12,971 nt of DNA from an uncultured Lachnospiraceae bacterium. GTDB lineage: Bacteria; Bacillota; Clostridia; Lachnospirales; Lachnospiraceae. This document shows positions 6,031-12,971 of this stretch, piece after piece; positions within the stretch are counted from its first letter, which is position 1; every line of letters starts with the position of its first letter. The notes under the pieces were generated by a model. That model worked only from the letters and a program-made list of their open reading frames with translations, did not search any database and was not told the origin of the DNA. The position numbers were made by a program, and so were the translations under genes. The stretch spans positions 1 to 12,971 of the forward strand of contig UQVK01000105.1 in assembly GCA_900544445.1 (NCBI GenBank). Direction: 5' to 3'.

Positions 6031-6717
6031 ATGATCAAGAGCAAGTCCATGAAAAAGGTGCTGGCAGCAGCACTGGCTCTGAGCCTGGTAATGGCTCCTG
6101 TTGTGGGCGTGAGCGCCAGCAGCACGAGCAGCAGGCCGGTATCCGGAAACAGCGCTTCAGGAACAACAACGACAGCGTCCAGCACGTCTGTTTCCACCAC
6201 TGAAGCGGCAGAAATTCCCGTAACCAGCAGCGTTACAGTGAATGGAACCACGCTTACAACTACCATCAGAGGCGCTTACATGTCTCAGACGGTTCCCGGA
6301 ACGGTGGTTATGACCGCAAGGGATACCATTGCTGCAAATTATGCGCTGGAAGCAGGCGAACAGCCCTATGTTCGTATTTATGACATCACCGAAGATAACA
6401 GCCCGGCGGCTCTGGCAAGTATCGACGCTGCGGCAGGTGCGATTGGCGGAACGGTTGTGGCTACTGTAAATATGGAGCTGGGCAAGCTGGCTGGTGGAAA
6501 TTTTGAACTTCTGGCTCAGGGCGGCGCTCCGATTACTATGGTATTTGGAATTCCGCGCGATGCAATCCGTGCAGGCTATGCTTATGCAATGATCTGCGTA
6601 CGTCCTGGCGGAGCAGTTGAAATTCTTCTGGATCAGGATCTGGATCCCAACACGGTTACCTTCGCAACGACAGGCGGACTTGGCGCTTATGCTCTGGTTG
6701 CATATCCGGCAGCTTAA
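6031..6717 (+). CDS. Secreted Ser/Thr-rich protein of unknown function
   Basis: The 228-aa product starts with a clear Sec signal peptide: Lys residues at 3, 5, 8 and 9, a hydrophobic core LAAALALSLVM, and a probable cut after VSA at residue 29. A Ser/Thr-rich low-complexity linker follows (about 30-58), then a compact domain of about 165 residues with many beta-prone stretches and one Cys (179). The end, with VEILLDQ...NTVTFATTGGLGAYALVAY, resembles the closing strands of beta-sandwich modules seen at the C-termini of Lachnospiraceae surface proteins. That is an impression, not a search result. The start at 6031 is fixed by AAGGAGG eight bases upstream. No LPXTG, lipobox or C-terminal membrane anchor is seen, so release or non-covalent wall association is expected. 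The repeated boxes and two promoters upstream imply tight control. No family is assigned. Confidence 0.85.
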   Translation: MIKSKSMKKVLAAALALSLVMAPVVGVSASSTSSRPVSGNSASGTTTTASSTSVSTTEAAEIPVTSSVTVNGTTLTTTIRGAYMSQTVPGTVVMTARDTIAANYALEAGEQPYVRIYDITEDNSPAALASIDAAAGAIGGTVVATVNMELGKLAGGNFELLAQGGAPITMVFGIPRDAIRAGYAYAMICVRPGGAVEILLDQDLDPNTVTFATTGGLGAYALVAYPAA

Positions 6718-6778
6718 TTGCGCACAGGAAACATACATAGGAAAGACGATTGCTTTCGGAATGGAGGCATATCGCAGG

Positions 6779-6820
6779 AACATACTGGGAGACAGAGAAA
6801 CTGCTGTTTCCCAGTATGTT
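6779..6820 (+). other. Strong hairpin between secreted-protein and membrane glycosyltransferase genes
   Basis: Twelve-base perfect arms AACATACTGGGA (6779-6790) and TCCCAGTATGTT (6809-6820) enclose a loop with a further 4-bp stem, ACAG (6792-6795) and CTGT (6804-6807). There is no proper T tract, so it may be an attenuator, a partial terminator or an mRNA end-stabilising element. It buries the in-frame ATG at 6816. The ribosome binding site AAAGG (6824-6828) begins four bases beyond the stem, which favours ATG 6837 as the downstream start. Confidence 0.65.
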
Positions 6821-6836
6821 TGAAAAGGCTGAAAAA

Positions 6837-8609
6837 ATGCTGGATACGTTCAGAAAAAAAAGTGAAAAATATTATCTTGCCGCGGCGCTTTTTTTATGCT
6901 TCTGCCTGGGACAGTACGGTGTGATGGGACTGTTTGGATTCTCGGTTTTTCCGGATGAATTCGGTTACTGGGCTCCTGCGGCAGAACTTCTGGGATGGGA
7001 CTGGTCGCAGACATCATCCCTGGGATCTTATTACTCGTTTGGATATTCGTTGATTCTTCTTCCGGTTCTGTGGCTGGTAAAGGATTCCATCCTGGCTTAC
7101 CGGACAGCTGTATTTTTGAATGTTTTGTTCATGGGCGCTGGACTGTGTCTGATGCTCTGGCTGATAAAACGTCTTTTCCCGGAACTGAAGGAGAAGAAGG
7201 CTGTTTTGCTCAGCACCATAGCAGTGATCTGTCCGCCATGGATTTTTTATATGCAGTGTACGATGACCGAGGCGATGCTTTTGTTTACTTTCCTGCTGGT
7301 CAGTGCGCTGTTTTATCGATTTCTTGAAAAACCCGGAGCGGTTTCCGCCTGTTTTCTGGCGGTGGCGCTCGTTTATCTGTATACATTACATATGCGCTGC
7401 GTCGGTACTCTGGCAGCCGGTGCGCTGACTCTTCTGACTTTACTGTTTCAGAAACAGAATGGAAAACAGAAACGGAGCATTGCGCTGGCCTGCATTTTTC
7501 TGGCGCTTTTGTTTGTGGCAGCGTTTTTGATAAAAAACGGTGTTATACAGCGGCTGTACTATAAGGCGTCCGCAGAGACGATGAGCTATAACGATTATTC
7601 CGGACAGTGGGAAAAGGTTTTCTATATTTTCAGCCCGGATGGGATCAGAGCTTTTCTGGCAGGAACAGCGGCGAAGCTTCTTTATCTGGGAGTTTCCACC
7701 TTTGGCCTGGCATACTGGGGACTATGGGGGATTGGAAAGAATGCCTTTCGCGTGTTGAAGCGGCTGTGGAAACGGGAAACAGAAATAAGCGGAGTAGATT
7801 TCTTCTGGCTGTTTCTGTTCCTTTCCGTGCTGGCACAGATTCTTGTCACTGTTTTTTATACGATCGGAAGCGCTGACGTTGGGAACAGGCGGCTGGATCT
7901 CTTTGTTCACGGCCGTTACGATGAACTGGTTGTCCCGATTCTGACAGCAGCCGGTCTGGAACGTCTTCTTACAAGCCGGAGGGGATGGCTGGGCACTGGG
8001 ATATGCGCAGGCCTGATGAGCCTGTTCACCGTAAGCAGTGCATGGATCGCACAGCGGGCGATGATGACGAATGTACATGGCTATTTCATGGTGGGGATGA
8101 GTTATCTGCTTGAGGATGAAAATCTTCATCCGGTTTCCTTCCTCTGGAAGACGCTCTGTTTTGGCTGTGTGCTGATGCTGGTTGTTACGGCGGTCGTTGT
8201 AATGGTAAGAAAACAGAAGCGGCTGGAATGGCTTCTCGTGCTTGTGCTGTTTATTCAGGTGATGCTGGGAATGAATGCCAGCCAGCATTATCTTTATATT
8301 GGAAATTCCTACGGATATGGGGATGTGATCATGGCGGACAAGGTGCTTGAGCATCTGGACGGAAACGGGCCGGACCGCGTGATCCACATTTATGAAGGAG
8401 ATACTCCCTATATCGAGCAGGTGCAGTTCCGGCTCAGAGATATCCGGGTGGAGATTTGGGATGCCCGGGAAGAGGAAATTGATCTAGAAGAACTGAAACC
8501 GGAGGATAAAGTGATTGTACAGCATATGAGCGGGCTGGAAGAGGAGCTCGGAAAGCTGTATGAAAAAAGCTGGACGTCAGGCCATTTGAGTCTGTTTTAT
8601 AACGAATGA
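6837..8609 (+). CDS. Polytopic membrane glycosyltransferase, GT-C-like
   Basis: This large integral membrane protein (590 aa from the chosen start) has roughly ten to twelve hydrophobic segments between about residues 12 and 482 and a soluble tail of about 105 residues, probably outside the membrane. An acidic pair, Asp40-Glu41 in FPDEFGYW, sits just after the first membrane segment, the position of the catalytic acidic motif in the first outer loop of GT-C enzymes that use polyprenyl-phosphate sugars. HGRYDELV (358-365) fits the conserved loop of ArnT/PMT-like proteins. The start is ATG 6837, with AAAGG eight bases upstream. An in-frame TTG (6750) or ATG (6816) would lengthen it by 29 or 7 residues, but the ATG lies inside a hairpin. 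The following GT2 could supply the polyprenyl-linked sugar that this protein transfers. Donor and acceptor are unknown. Confidence 0.8.
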   Translation: MLDTFRKKSEKYYLAAALFLCFCLGQYGVMGLFGFSVFPDEFGYWAPAAELLGWDWSQTSSLGSYYSFGYSLILLPVLWLVKDSILAYRTAVFLNVLFMGAGLCLMLWLIKRLFPELKEKKAVLLSTIAVICPPWIFYMQCTMTEAMLLFTFLLVSALFYRFLEKPGAVSACFLAVALVYLYTLHMRCVGTLAAGALTLLTLLFQKQNGKQKRSIALACIFLALLFVAAFLIKNGVIQRLYYKASAETMSYNDYSGQWEKVFYIFSPDGIRAFLAGTAAKLLYLGVSTFGLAYWGLWGIGKNAFRVLKRLWKRETEISGVDFFWLFLFLSVLAQILVTVFYTIGSADVGNRRLDLFVHGRYDELVVPILTAAGLERLLTSRRGWLGTGICAGLMSLFTVSSAWIAQRAMMTNVHGYFMVGMSYLLEDENLHPVSFLWKTLCFGCVLMLVVTAVVVMVRKQKRLEWLLVLVLFIQVMLGMNASQHYLYIGNSYGYGDVIMADKVLEHLDGNGPDRVIHIYEGDTPYIEQVQFRLRDIRVEIWDAREEEIDLEELKPEDKVIVQHMSGLEEELGKLYEKSWTSGHLSLFYNE

Positions 8610-8628
8610 GGAAAGGGGAACGGTTATT

Positions 8629-9666
8629 ATGAAGCTGATTATCCAGATCCCATGCTATAACGAGGCGGAAACCCTGGAGGTGGCGCTGAATGATCTGCCC
8701 AGAAAGCTGGACGGGGTGGATGAAATTGAATACCTCATCATCAACGATGGCAGTCATGATAACACCGTGGAGGTGGCAAAGAGGTGGGGTGTTCATCATG
8801 TGGTGAATTTCAAGCAGAACAAAGGGCTGGCAAAGGGATTCGTCGCCGGGCTTGATGGATGTCTGAGATGCGGTGCAGATATCATCGTCAATACGGATGC
8901 GGATAATCAATACTGCGGAGACGACATTGCTGCGCTGATTCAGCCGATTCTGGACGGAGAAGCGGATATGGTGATCGGAGAACGTCCCATTGACGATACA
9001 GAGCATTTTTCCTATGTGAAAAAAAAGCTCCAGCATTTTGGAAGCTGGGTGGTGCGGAAAGCGTCGCATACGGACATCCCGGATGCGCCCAGCGGCTTCC
9101 GGGCCTTTTCCAGAGAGGCCGCCATGCGAATGAATGTGGTGAATGACTACACCTATACGCTGGAAACCATCGTTCAGGCAGGACGAGAGAAAATTGCCAT
9201 CACCAGCGTGCCGATCCATACTAATGCGGAACTTAGACCTTCCAGACTGTTTAAGAGTATCTGGGGTTATGTGAAGAAATCGATTCTTACCATTCTTCGT
9301 GCTTTTATGATGTATAAGCCCCTGATGTGTTTTACCCTGCTGGCGATTCCAAGCATAGCGGTCGGCCTTGGCATCGGCGTGCGGTTTCTGGTCTATTTCG
9401 CAAACGGAGCAGGTGGAGGGCATATTCAGTCCCTGATTCTTGCCTGCGCCCTGATTATCATCGGCTTTCTGACATTCATGATCGGACTGGTAGCGGACGT
9501 GATTGCAGCAAACCGGAAAATTCTTCAAGATGTGCAGTACCATGTGAAACGGATGGAATACGACAGAATCGCACCGGAAACAAGGGAAAAGAAGGATTGG
9601 GGCAGGGATATTCTGTATTTTGACTCCACAGTAAACGGAGAAGAAAGGCTGGTTGGGGAAAAATGA
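8629..9666 (+). CDS. GT2 glycosyltransferase, polyprenyl-phosphate-sugar synthase type
   Basis: The 345-aa protein has a cytoplasmic GT-A catalytic domain (about 1-220) followed by two membrane segments (about 231-257 and 268-294) and a short cytoplasmic tail. PCYNEAETL (8-16), NDGS with Asp40, and the metal/nucleotide-binding D90-A-D92 in NTDADNQY mark a GT2 enzyme of the dolichol-phosphate-mannose-synthase group. PSGFRAFSREAA is also typical of that group. Family knowledge predicts transfer of a sugar from a nucleotide donor to undecaprenyl phosphate on the inner face of the membrane, for use by an outer-face GT-C enzyme such as the gene just upstream. It begins 19 bases after that gene with a GAAAGGGG ribosome binding site, and its TGA overlaps the next ATG by 4 bases. 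The sugar is not identifiable. Confidence 0.9.
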   Translation: MKLIIQIPCYNEAETLEVALNDLPRKLDGVDEIEYLIINDGSHDNTVEVAKRWGVHHVVNFKQNKGLAKGFVAGLDGCLRCGADIIVNTDADNQYCGDDIAALIQPILDGEADMVIGERPIDDTEHFSYVKKKLQHFGSWVVRKASHTDIPDAPSGFRAFSREAAMRMNVVNDYTYTLETIVQAGREKIAITSVPIHTNAELRPSRLFKSIWGYVKKSILTILRAFMMYKPLMCFTLLAIPSIAVGLGIGVRFLVYFANGAGGGHIQSLILACALIIIGFLTFMIGLVADVIAANRKILQDVQYHVKRMEYDRIAPETREKKDWGRDILYFDSTVNGEERLVGEK

Positions 9667-10319
9667 AAAGAAATGGAAATAGAAAAATACTGACAGGGCT
9701 TGTATCTGCCCTGATTCTAGCAGGATGCTTTTCTCCTGTCATTGCGAATGCAAAGAGCGCGAAAGCTGCAGAAGAAACGGTAGCAGTGTCAGCAATGGAG
9801 AAGGAATCTCAGACCGCGGACGAGGCCGCCACGGTGGAGGCGCAGGTCATAGACGAGAGCGCTGCGGCGGAAGCAAACATGGCAGGGAGGTTGCTGATGC
9901 TGACAGAAGACACGCAGGCGAGAGAGAATCCGGAGGAGGATGCGGTGGTGGTCATGGAACTGCCTGCCGGGTCGCAGTTGTTTGTGATCGGAGAGACAGG
10001 TGGCTGGTATGAGATTTTCTATCAGGGAAAGACTGCGTATGTCCCTATGGTGTCGGCAACGGCGTCCACAGAAGTGGATCAGGAGGCCTTGGACGAGGAG
10101 ATGCAAAGGGTGGAAGAAGAGGGAGCGGCCTTTGTAGAGTCTCTTGAGGCACAGAGAAAGGCCGCACAGCGTTCCAGAATCTGGCAGATTATTATTATTG
10201 TCCTGATCGTAGCGGTGTTCCTGACCGGCGTGATATCTGCAGTGAAGAGCGCGAAGACAGAGGATAAAAAGGATACAGAAAAAAAGCATGGGGGAAAAGG
10301 GGGAAAAAGGAACAAATGA
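9663..10319 (+). CDS. Membrane-anchored SH3-like domain protein
   Basis: The 218-aa exported protein has an N-terminal signal peptide ending in LAGC with Cys22, a fitting lipobox, although an alternative signal peptidase I site follows ANA at residue 30. An Ala/Glu-rich spacer (31-73) leads to a bacterial SH3-like fold (about 77-131) with AGSQLFVIGETGGWYEIFYQGKTAYVP. A charged, coiled-coil-prone helix (about 135-170), a transmembrane helix (about 173-194) and a Lys/Gly-rich cytoplasmic tail complete it. SH3b domains commonly bind cell-wall peptides or glycans. It overlaps the GT2 upstream and the GT4 downstream by 4 bases each (ATGA), so it is probably translated in step with them and may act as a wall-facing scaffold or sensor for glycan assembly. 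That role is inferred from position only. Confidence 0.85.
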   Translation: MKRNGNRKILTGLVSALILAGCFSPVIANAKSAKAAEETVAVSAMEKESQTADEAATVEAQVIDESAAAEANMAGRLLMLTEDTQARENPEEDAVVVMELPAGSQLFVIGETGGWYEIFYQGKTAYVPMVSATASTEVDQEALDEEMQRVEEEGAAFVESLEAQRKAAQRSRIWQIIIIVLIVAVFLTGVISAVKSAKTEDKKDTEKKHGGKGGKRNK

Positions 10320-11452
10320 GTGATGAGATAAAAAGGATCGTTCTGATCGGGCCAGTCTATCCTTATAAAGGAGGAATTTCCCATTACACCGGGCTCATGT
10401 ACCGTGCTCTGACAAAAAAATATCAGACCTTCATGGTGAGCTACCGGTTTCAGTATCCGAAATTTCTGTATAAAAAGGAACAGAAGGACTATACCAACGA
10501 CAGCTTTCGGGTAAAGGATACCCGGTTCTGGGTTCATACGGCGAATCCTTTAAACTGGATTAGAACGGCAGGAAGGATAAGAAAACTGAATCCTGACCTG
10601 ATTATCGTACAATGGTGGCATCCTTATTTTGCACCGTGCTATTTGGTGCTGACCAGACTTCTGGGAAAAAGAAAAATCCTTTTTATCTGCCATAATGTGT
10701 TTCCTCATGAACGTTTCCCTTTTGACAGAAAGCTGACGAGGATGGTTCTGAAAAGAGGAGATGCTTTTATCGTACAGTCCGGAAAGGATGCAGAGGATCT
10801 GACCTCAATTCTGCCCGGCGCGAGATTTGAACAGGCGGTGCACCCCACCTATAACGCGTTTAAGTTTGAAAATATGTCGAAGGAAAAAGCCAGACAGCTT
10901 CTGCTGATTCCTATGGAAGAAAAGGTACTCCTGTTCTTTGGCTTTGTGCGGGAATACAAGGGATTGAAATACCTGATCCATGCTCTTCCGCGCATCCGGA
11001 AGGAATGTGAGAATATTCGGCTGTTTGTGGTGGGAGACTTTGGCAACGTACAGAATCGGGAAGCCTATGAGAAGATTATGGAAGAAAATCGTGTGAAGGA
11101 CGTGGTCACGGTCTGCGATGGCTATATCCCAGACAGGGGGATCGAGAAATACTTCGCTGCCTGCGATCTGGTGGTGCTTCCCTATGTCAGCGCCACCCAG
11201 AGCGGCATTGTTCAGATCGCCTATGGTTTTGAAAAGCCGGTTGTGGTGACGAATGTTGGGGGACTTCCGGATGTGGTAGAGAACGGAAAAACCGGGTACG
11301 TGGTGGAGCCGGAGAATCCGGATGCCTTTGCAGACGCGGTGGTGAGGTATTTTGTGGAAGATAAGGAAGAAGAATTCGGGGAGAATGTGAAGAAGGAAGC
11401 GTACCGGTTCGACTGGGAGCGAATGGTAGAGACTGTCCAAAGACTATTTTGA
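10316..11452 (+). CDS. GT4 family glycosyltransferase
   Basis: This 378-aa cytoplasmic GT-B enzyme should add one sugar from a nucleotide donor to a growing lipid-linked glycan. The N-terminal GPVYPYKGGISHY (12-24, with Gly19-Gly20) is the acceptor/donor loop typical of GT4. The C-terminal Rossmann domain shows FFGFVREYKGLKYLI, DGYIPD, LPYVSATQSGIVQIAYGF (SATQSG at 292-297) and VTNVGGLPDVVENGKTGYVV. The classic GT4 Glu-x7-Glu motif is not present as such. SATQSG occupies that place, a variant I associate with a recurring GT4 subgroup of polysaccharide clusters. The length is normal. It shares a 4-base overlap with the SH3-like gene and its own ribosome binding site, AAAAGG, lies within that gene. 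It is the last gene before the composition drops to AT-rich. Confidence 0.92.
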   Translation: MSDEIKRIVLIGPVYPYKGGISHYTGLMYRALTKKYQTFMVSYRFQYPKFLYKKEQKDYTNDSFRVKDTRFWVHTANPLNWIRTAGRIRKLNPDLIIVQWWHPYFAPCYLVLTRLLGKRKILFICHNVFPHERFPFDRKLTRMVLKRGDAFIVQSGKDAEDLTSILPGARFEQAVHPTYNAFKFENMSKEKARQLLLIPMEEKVLLFFGFVREYKGLKYLIHALPRIRKECENIRLFVVGDFGNVQNREAYEKIMEENRVKDVVTVCDGYIPDRGIEKYFAACDLVVLPYVSATQSGIVQIAYGFEKPVVVTNVGGLPDVVENGKTGYVVEPENPDAFADAVVRYFVEDKEEEFGENVKKEAYRFDWERMVETVQRLF

Positions 11453-11505
11453 TATAAATATATGAGGGAATCTTTTCATTTATTTTAAGGAAAGATAGAG
11501 CTGAT

Positions 11506-12519
11506 ATGAAGAAAAAAATTGTATCCGTTGTTGTTCCTGTACATAATTGCGAAAAATATATTGATATCTGTTTGGATAGTATTGTTAATCAAACATACTC
11601 TTTTTTAGATATTATAATTGTAGATGATTGTTCGAACGACAGTTCATATCAAAAGTGCTGCAGGTGGAAAGAGAGAGACAATCGAATAAAATTAGTACGG
11701 CTTGTTCAAAACGGAGGTGTATCGGAAGCCAGGAATAAAGGATTGGACATTTCAATAGGAGATTATGTATGTTTTATTGATGCTGATGATTTTATAGAGA
11801 GAAATTATATAGAATGTTTCATCAAAAAAATTGCAGAGTCAGATATTGTGATAAGTGGATATAATCGAATTGATGCGGATAAAGTTTATCCTCAAATTTT
11901 GTCAGAAATGGGGGAAATCAGCAGAGAATTTTTGTTTTACCATATGCTTTGTACGGGATATATTCAATCGTCCTGTTGGAATAAAATTTTTAAAATGGAT
12001 TATATCAGAGACAATGGAATCAAATTCCAAAGTGATATAAAAATCGGTGAAGATATGGTTTTTTTGATCAGGTATTTGAAAGAATGTCATACATATATCT
12101 ATATACCGATGCCTTTATATAATTATCGTAAGAATCCTACGTCAGCGTTACAAAATGTTTATCACGGAAAAAGTAAGTTAGACAGTGAAATTAGTGGTTT
12201 GTCAGCGGTTACAGTTTTGAACGAGATGACAAAAGATGAAAACCAGTATATAAGAAATTGCGTATCTTTTAGATGTATAAGGACATGTGTCTGGACTATG
12301 CTTCAGGCAATTTTTGCACGATATAAGAATAAAAGTTTTTTTCGGGAGTTATGCCAGATTTCCAGAAAAAATATACTCTATAGTTTTAGAATAAAGTTGA
12401 AGAGAGCCCCAGAACGCTTGGTTGGTTTATGCATAGCAGTTTCTCCAGAGATAGTTTACTGCATGGGCAGGTGGGTTTTGCATTATAGAAAAGAATTTAT
12501 AAGTAAGTATCTGAGGTAG
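11506..12519 (+). CDS. GT2 family glycosyltransferase (GT-A fold)
   Basis: This 337-aa enzyme opens directly with the GT-A core VSVVVPVHNCEKYIDICLDSI. VDDCSND follows with Asp40-Asp41, then NGGVSEARNKGL, and the metal-binding D92-A-D94-D95 in FIDADDF. IGEDMVFLIRYL supplies the usual downstream acidic motif. The C-terminal 110 residues are poorly conserved and contain no clear membrane helix. It probably adds a sugar to a cell-surface glycan, with donor and acceptor unknown. The gene is strikingly AT-rich (codons ATA, TTA, AAA, GAT prevail) compared with the GT4 gene 53 bases upstream. The ribosome binding site is weak: AAGGA is about 14 bases away and GAG about 5 bases away from the ATG. The stop is followed after two bases by the next start, so the two GT2 genes share a transcript. 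Confidence 0.9.
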   Translation: MKKKIVSVVVPVHNCEKYIDICLDSIVNQTYSFLDIIIVDDCSNDSSYQKCCRWKERDNRIKLVRLVQNGGVSEARNKGLDISIGDYVCFIDADDFIERNYIECFIKKIAESDIVISGYNRIDADKVYPQILSEMGEISREFLFYHMLCTGYIQSSCWNKIFKMDYIRDNGIKFQSDIKIGEDMVFLIRYLKECHTYIYIPMPLYNYRKNPTSALQNVYHGKSKLDSEISGLSAVTVLNEMTKDENQYIRNCVSFRCIRTCVWTMLQAIFARYKNKSFFRELCQISRKNILYSFRIKLKRAPERLVGLCIAVSPEIVYCMGRWVLHYRKEFISKYLR

Positions 12520-12521
12520 AA

Positions 12522-12971
12522 ATGGAAAATATAAAAGTTTCTGTAATAACTGTTTGCTATAACGCAGAAAGTGATATAGAAAAAACAATTAAATCTGTAA
12601 TGGGACAAATTGGTTGTGATTTTGAATTTATACTTAAAGACGGTGGCTCCACAGATCAGACCAATAAGATTATAGATAAATACTGTGATTTATATAAACA
12701 AAATATAATTACAATACGACATATTGTTAAGAAGGATAGCGGTATTTATGATGCAATGAATCAGGCTGTCGAATATGCGAAAGGTGAATGGATTATATTC
12801 ATAAATGCAGGCGATACCTTTTATAATAACTTTGTATTGAGGGATGTTTTCCAAAAAATTTACAGGGATGAAATTTCTCTTTTATATGGACATGTAGTAT
12901 ATGAGTTACAAGGGAAGATGGATCTTATTTCGTGTTTTAATCTTGATAACTTGGATAAAGAGATATGTTAC
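12522..12971 (+). CDS. GT2 family glycosyltransferase, 3'-truncated by the window
   Basis: One hundred and fifty codons are open from ATG 12522 to the window edge without a stop. The translation begins MENIKVSVITVCYNAESDIEKT and contains LKDGGSTDQT (Asp40, Asp45), KDSGIYDAMNQAVEYAKGEW and FINAGDTFY. These are the signature blocks of a WcaA-like GT2 subgroup, in which NAGD replaces the usual DxD. GAGG lies five bases upstream of the ATG, and the previous gene stops two bases before it. It is AT-rich like its neighbour and most likely cytoplasmic, adding a sugar to a surface polysaccharide repeat unit. The C-terminal part is outside the window. Confidence 0.9.
   Translation, partial: MENIKVSVITVCYNAESDIEKTIKSVMGQIGCDFEFILKDGGSTDQTNKIIDKYCDLYKQNIITIRHIVKKDSGIYDAMNQAVEYAKGEWIIFINAGDTFYNNFVLRDVFQKIYRDEISLLYGHVVYELQGKMDLISCFNLDNLDKEICY

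Noticed and set aside
6750..6836. Earlier TTG or ATG starts for the GT-C-like gene
   Set aside because: The ATG at 6816 is inside a 12-bp stem without a ribosome binding site. The TTG at 6750 has only a weak one. ATG 6837 has AAAGG at good spacing. Some uncertainty remains.
8434..9543. A 369-codon antisense frame over the GT2 gene
   Set aside because: Its translation is rich in His, Arg and Cys with no domain pattern, while the plus strand encodes a clear glycosyltransferase.

Overview
The window looks like a chromosomal segment from a Gram-positive Clostridia bacterium, most likely of Lachnospiraceae type. The reasons are strong AAGGAGG/GGGAGG ribosome binding sites, a TTG start, short-spaced operons, long GC-rich hairpin terminators, a DUF4867-type gene next to sugar catabolic genes, and coding GC near 50% with very AT-rich control regions. 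This assignment rests on gene content only.

Region 1 (about 1-5220) is a carbohydrate utilisation locus. A LacI-family repressor (104-1120, minus) is divergent from a three-gene operon: an FGGY/xylulokinase-type kinase (1443-2915), a DUF4867-type protein (2989-3621) and an L-fucose/L-arabinose isomerase-family protein (3675-5153). The 322-bp divergent gap holds a convincing promoter for each direction, and an imperfect palindrome with a central CG sits on the predicted kinase transcription start. Bidirectional hairpin terminators close both ends (32-88 and 5179-5217). The inferred pathway is isomerisation of an aldose to a ketose followed by phosphorylation. The exact sugar cannot be read from sequence, and no transporter, aldolase or epimerase lies in the window.

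Region 2 (about 5247-6717) has a small XRE-family regulator (minus) divergent from a secreted Ser/Thr-rich protein of unknown function. The 445-bp AT-rich gap between them contains at least eight copies of an ACTAT[A/T] box in both orientations. Two promoters pointing at the secreted-protein gene have this box overlapping the -10, each with a TTGAC -35 exactly 17 bp upstream. This is the least explained and most interesting regulatory structure here.

Region 3 (about 6837-12971, all plus strand) is the start of a cell-surface glycan assembly cluster. It contains a polytopic GT-C-like membrane protein, a polyprenyl-phosphate-type GT2 glycosyltransferase with two C-terminal membrane segments, a membrane-anchored SH3-like protein, a GT4 glycosyltransferase, and two further GT2 enzymes, the last cut by the window end. 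The GT2, SH3 and GT4 genes overlap by 4 bp at each junction (ATGA), which suggests translational coupling. From about 11453 onward the base composition drops sharply to AT-rich, the usual sign of a variable, horizontally exchanged glycosyltransferase block.
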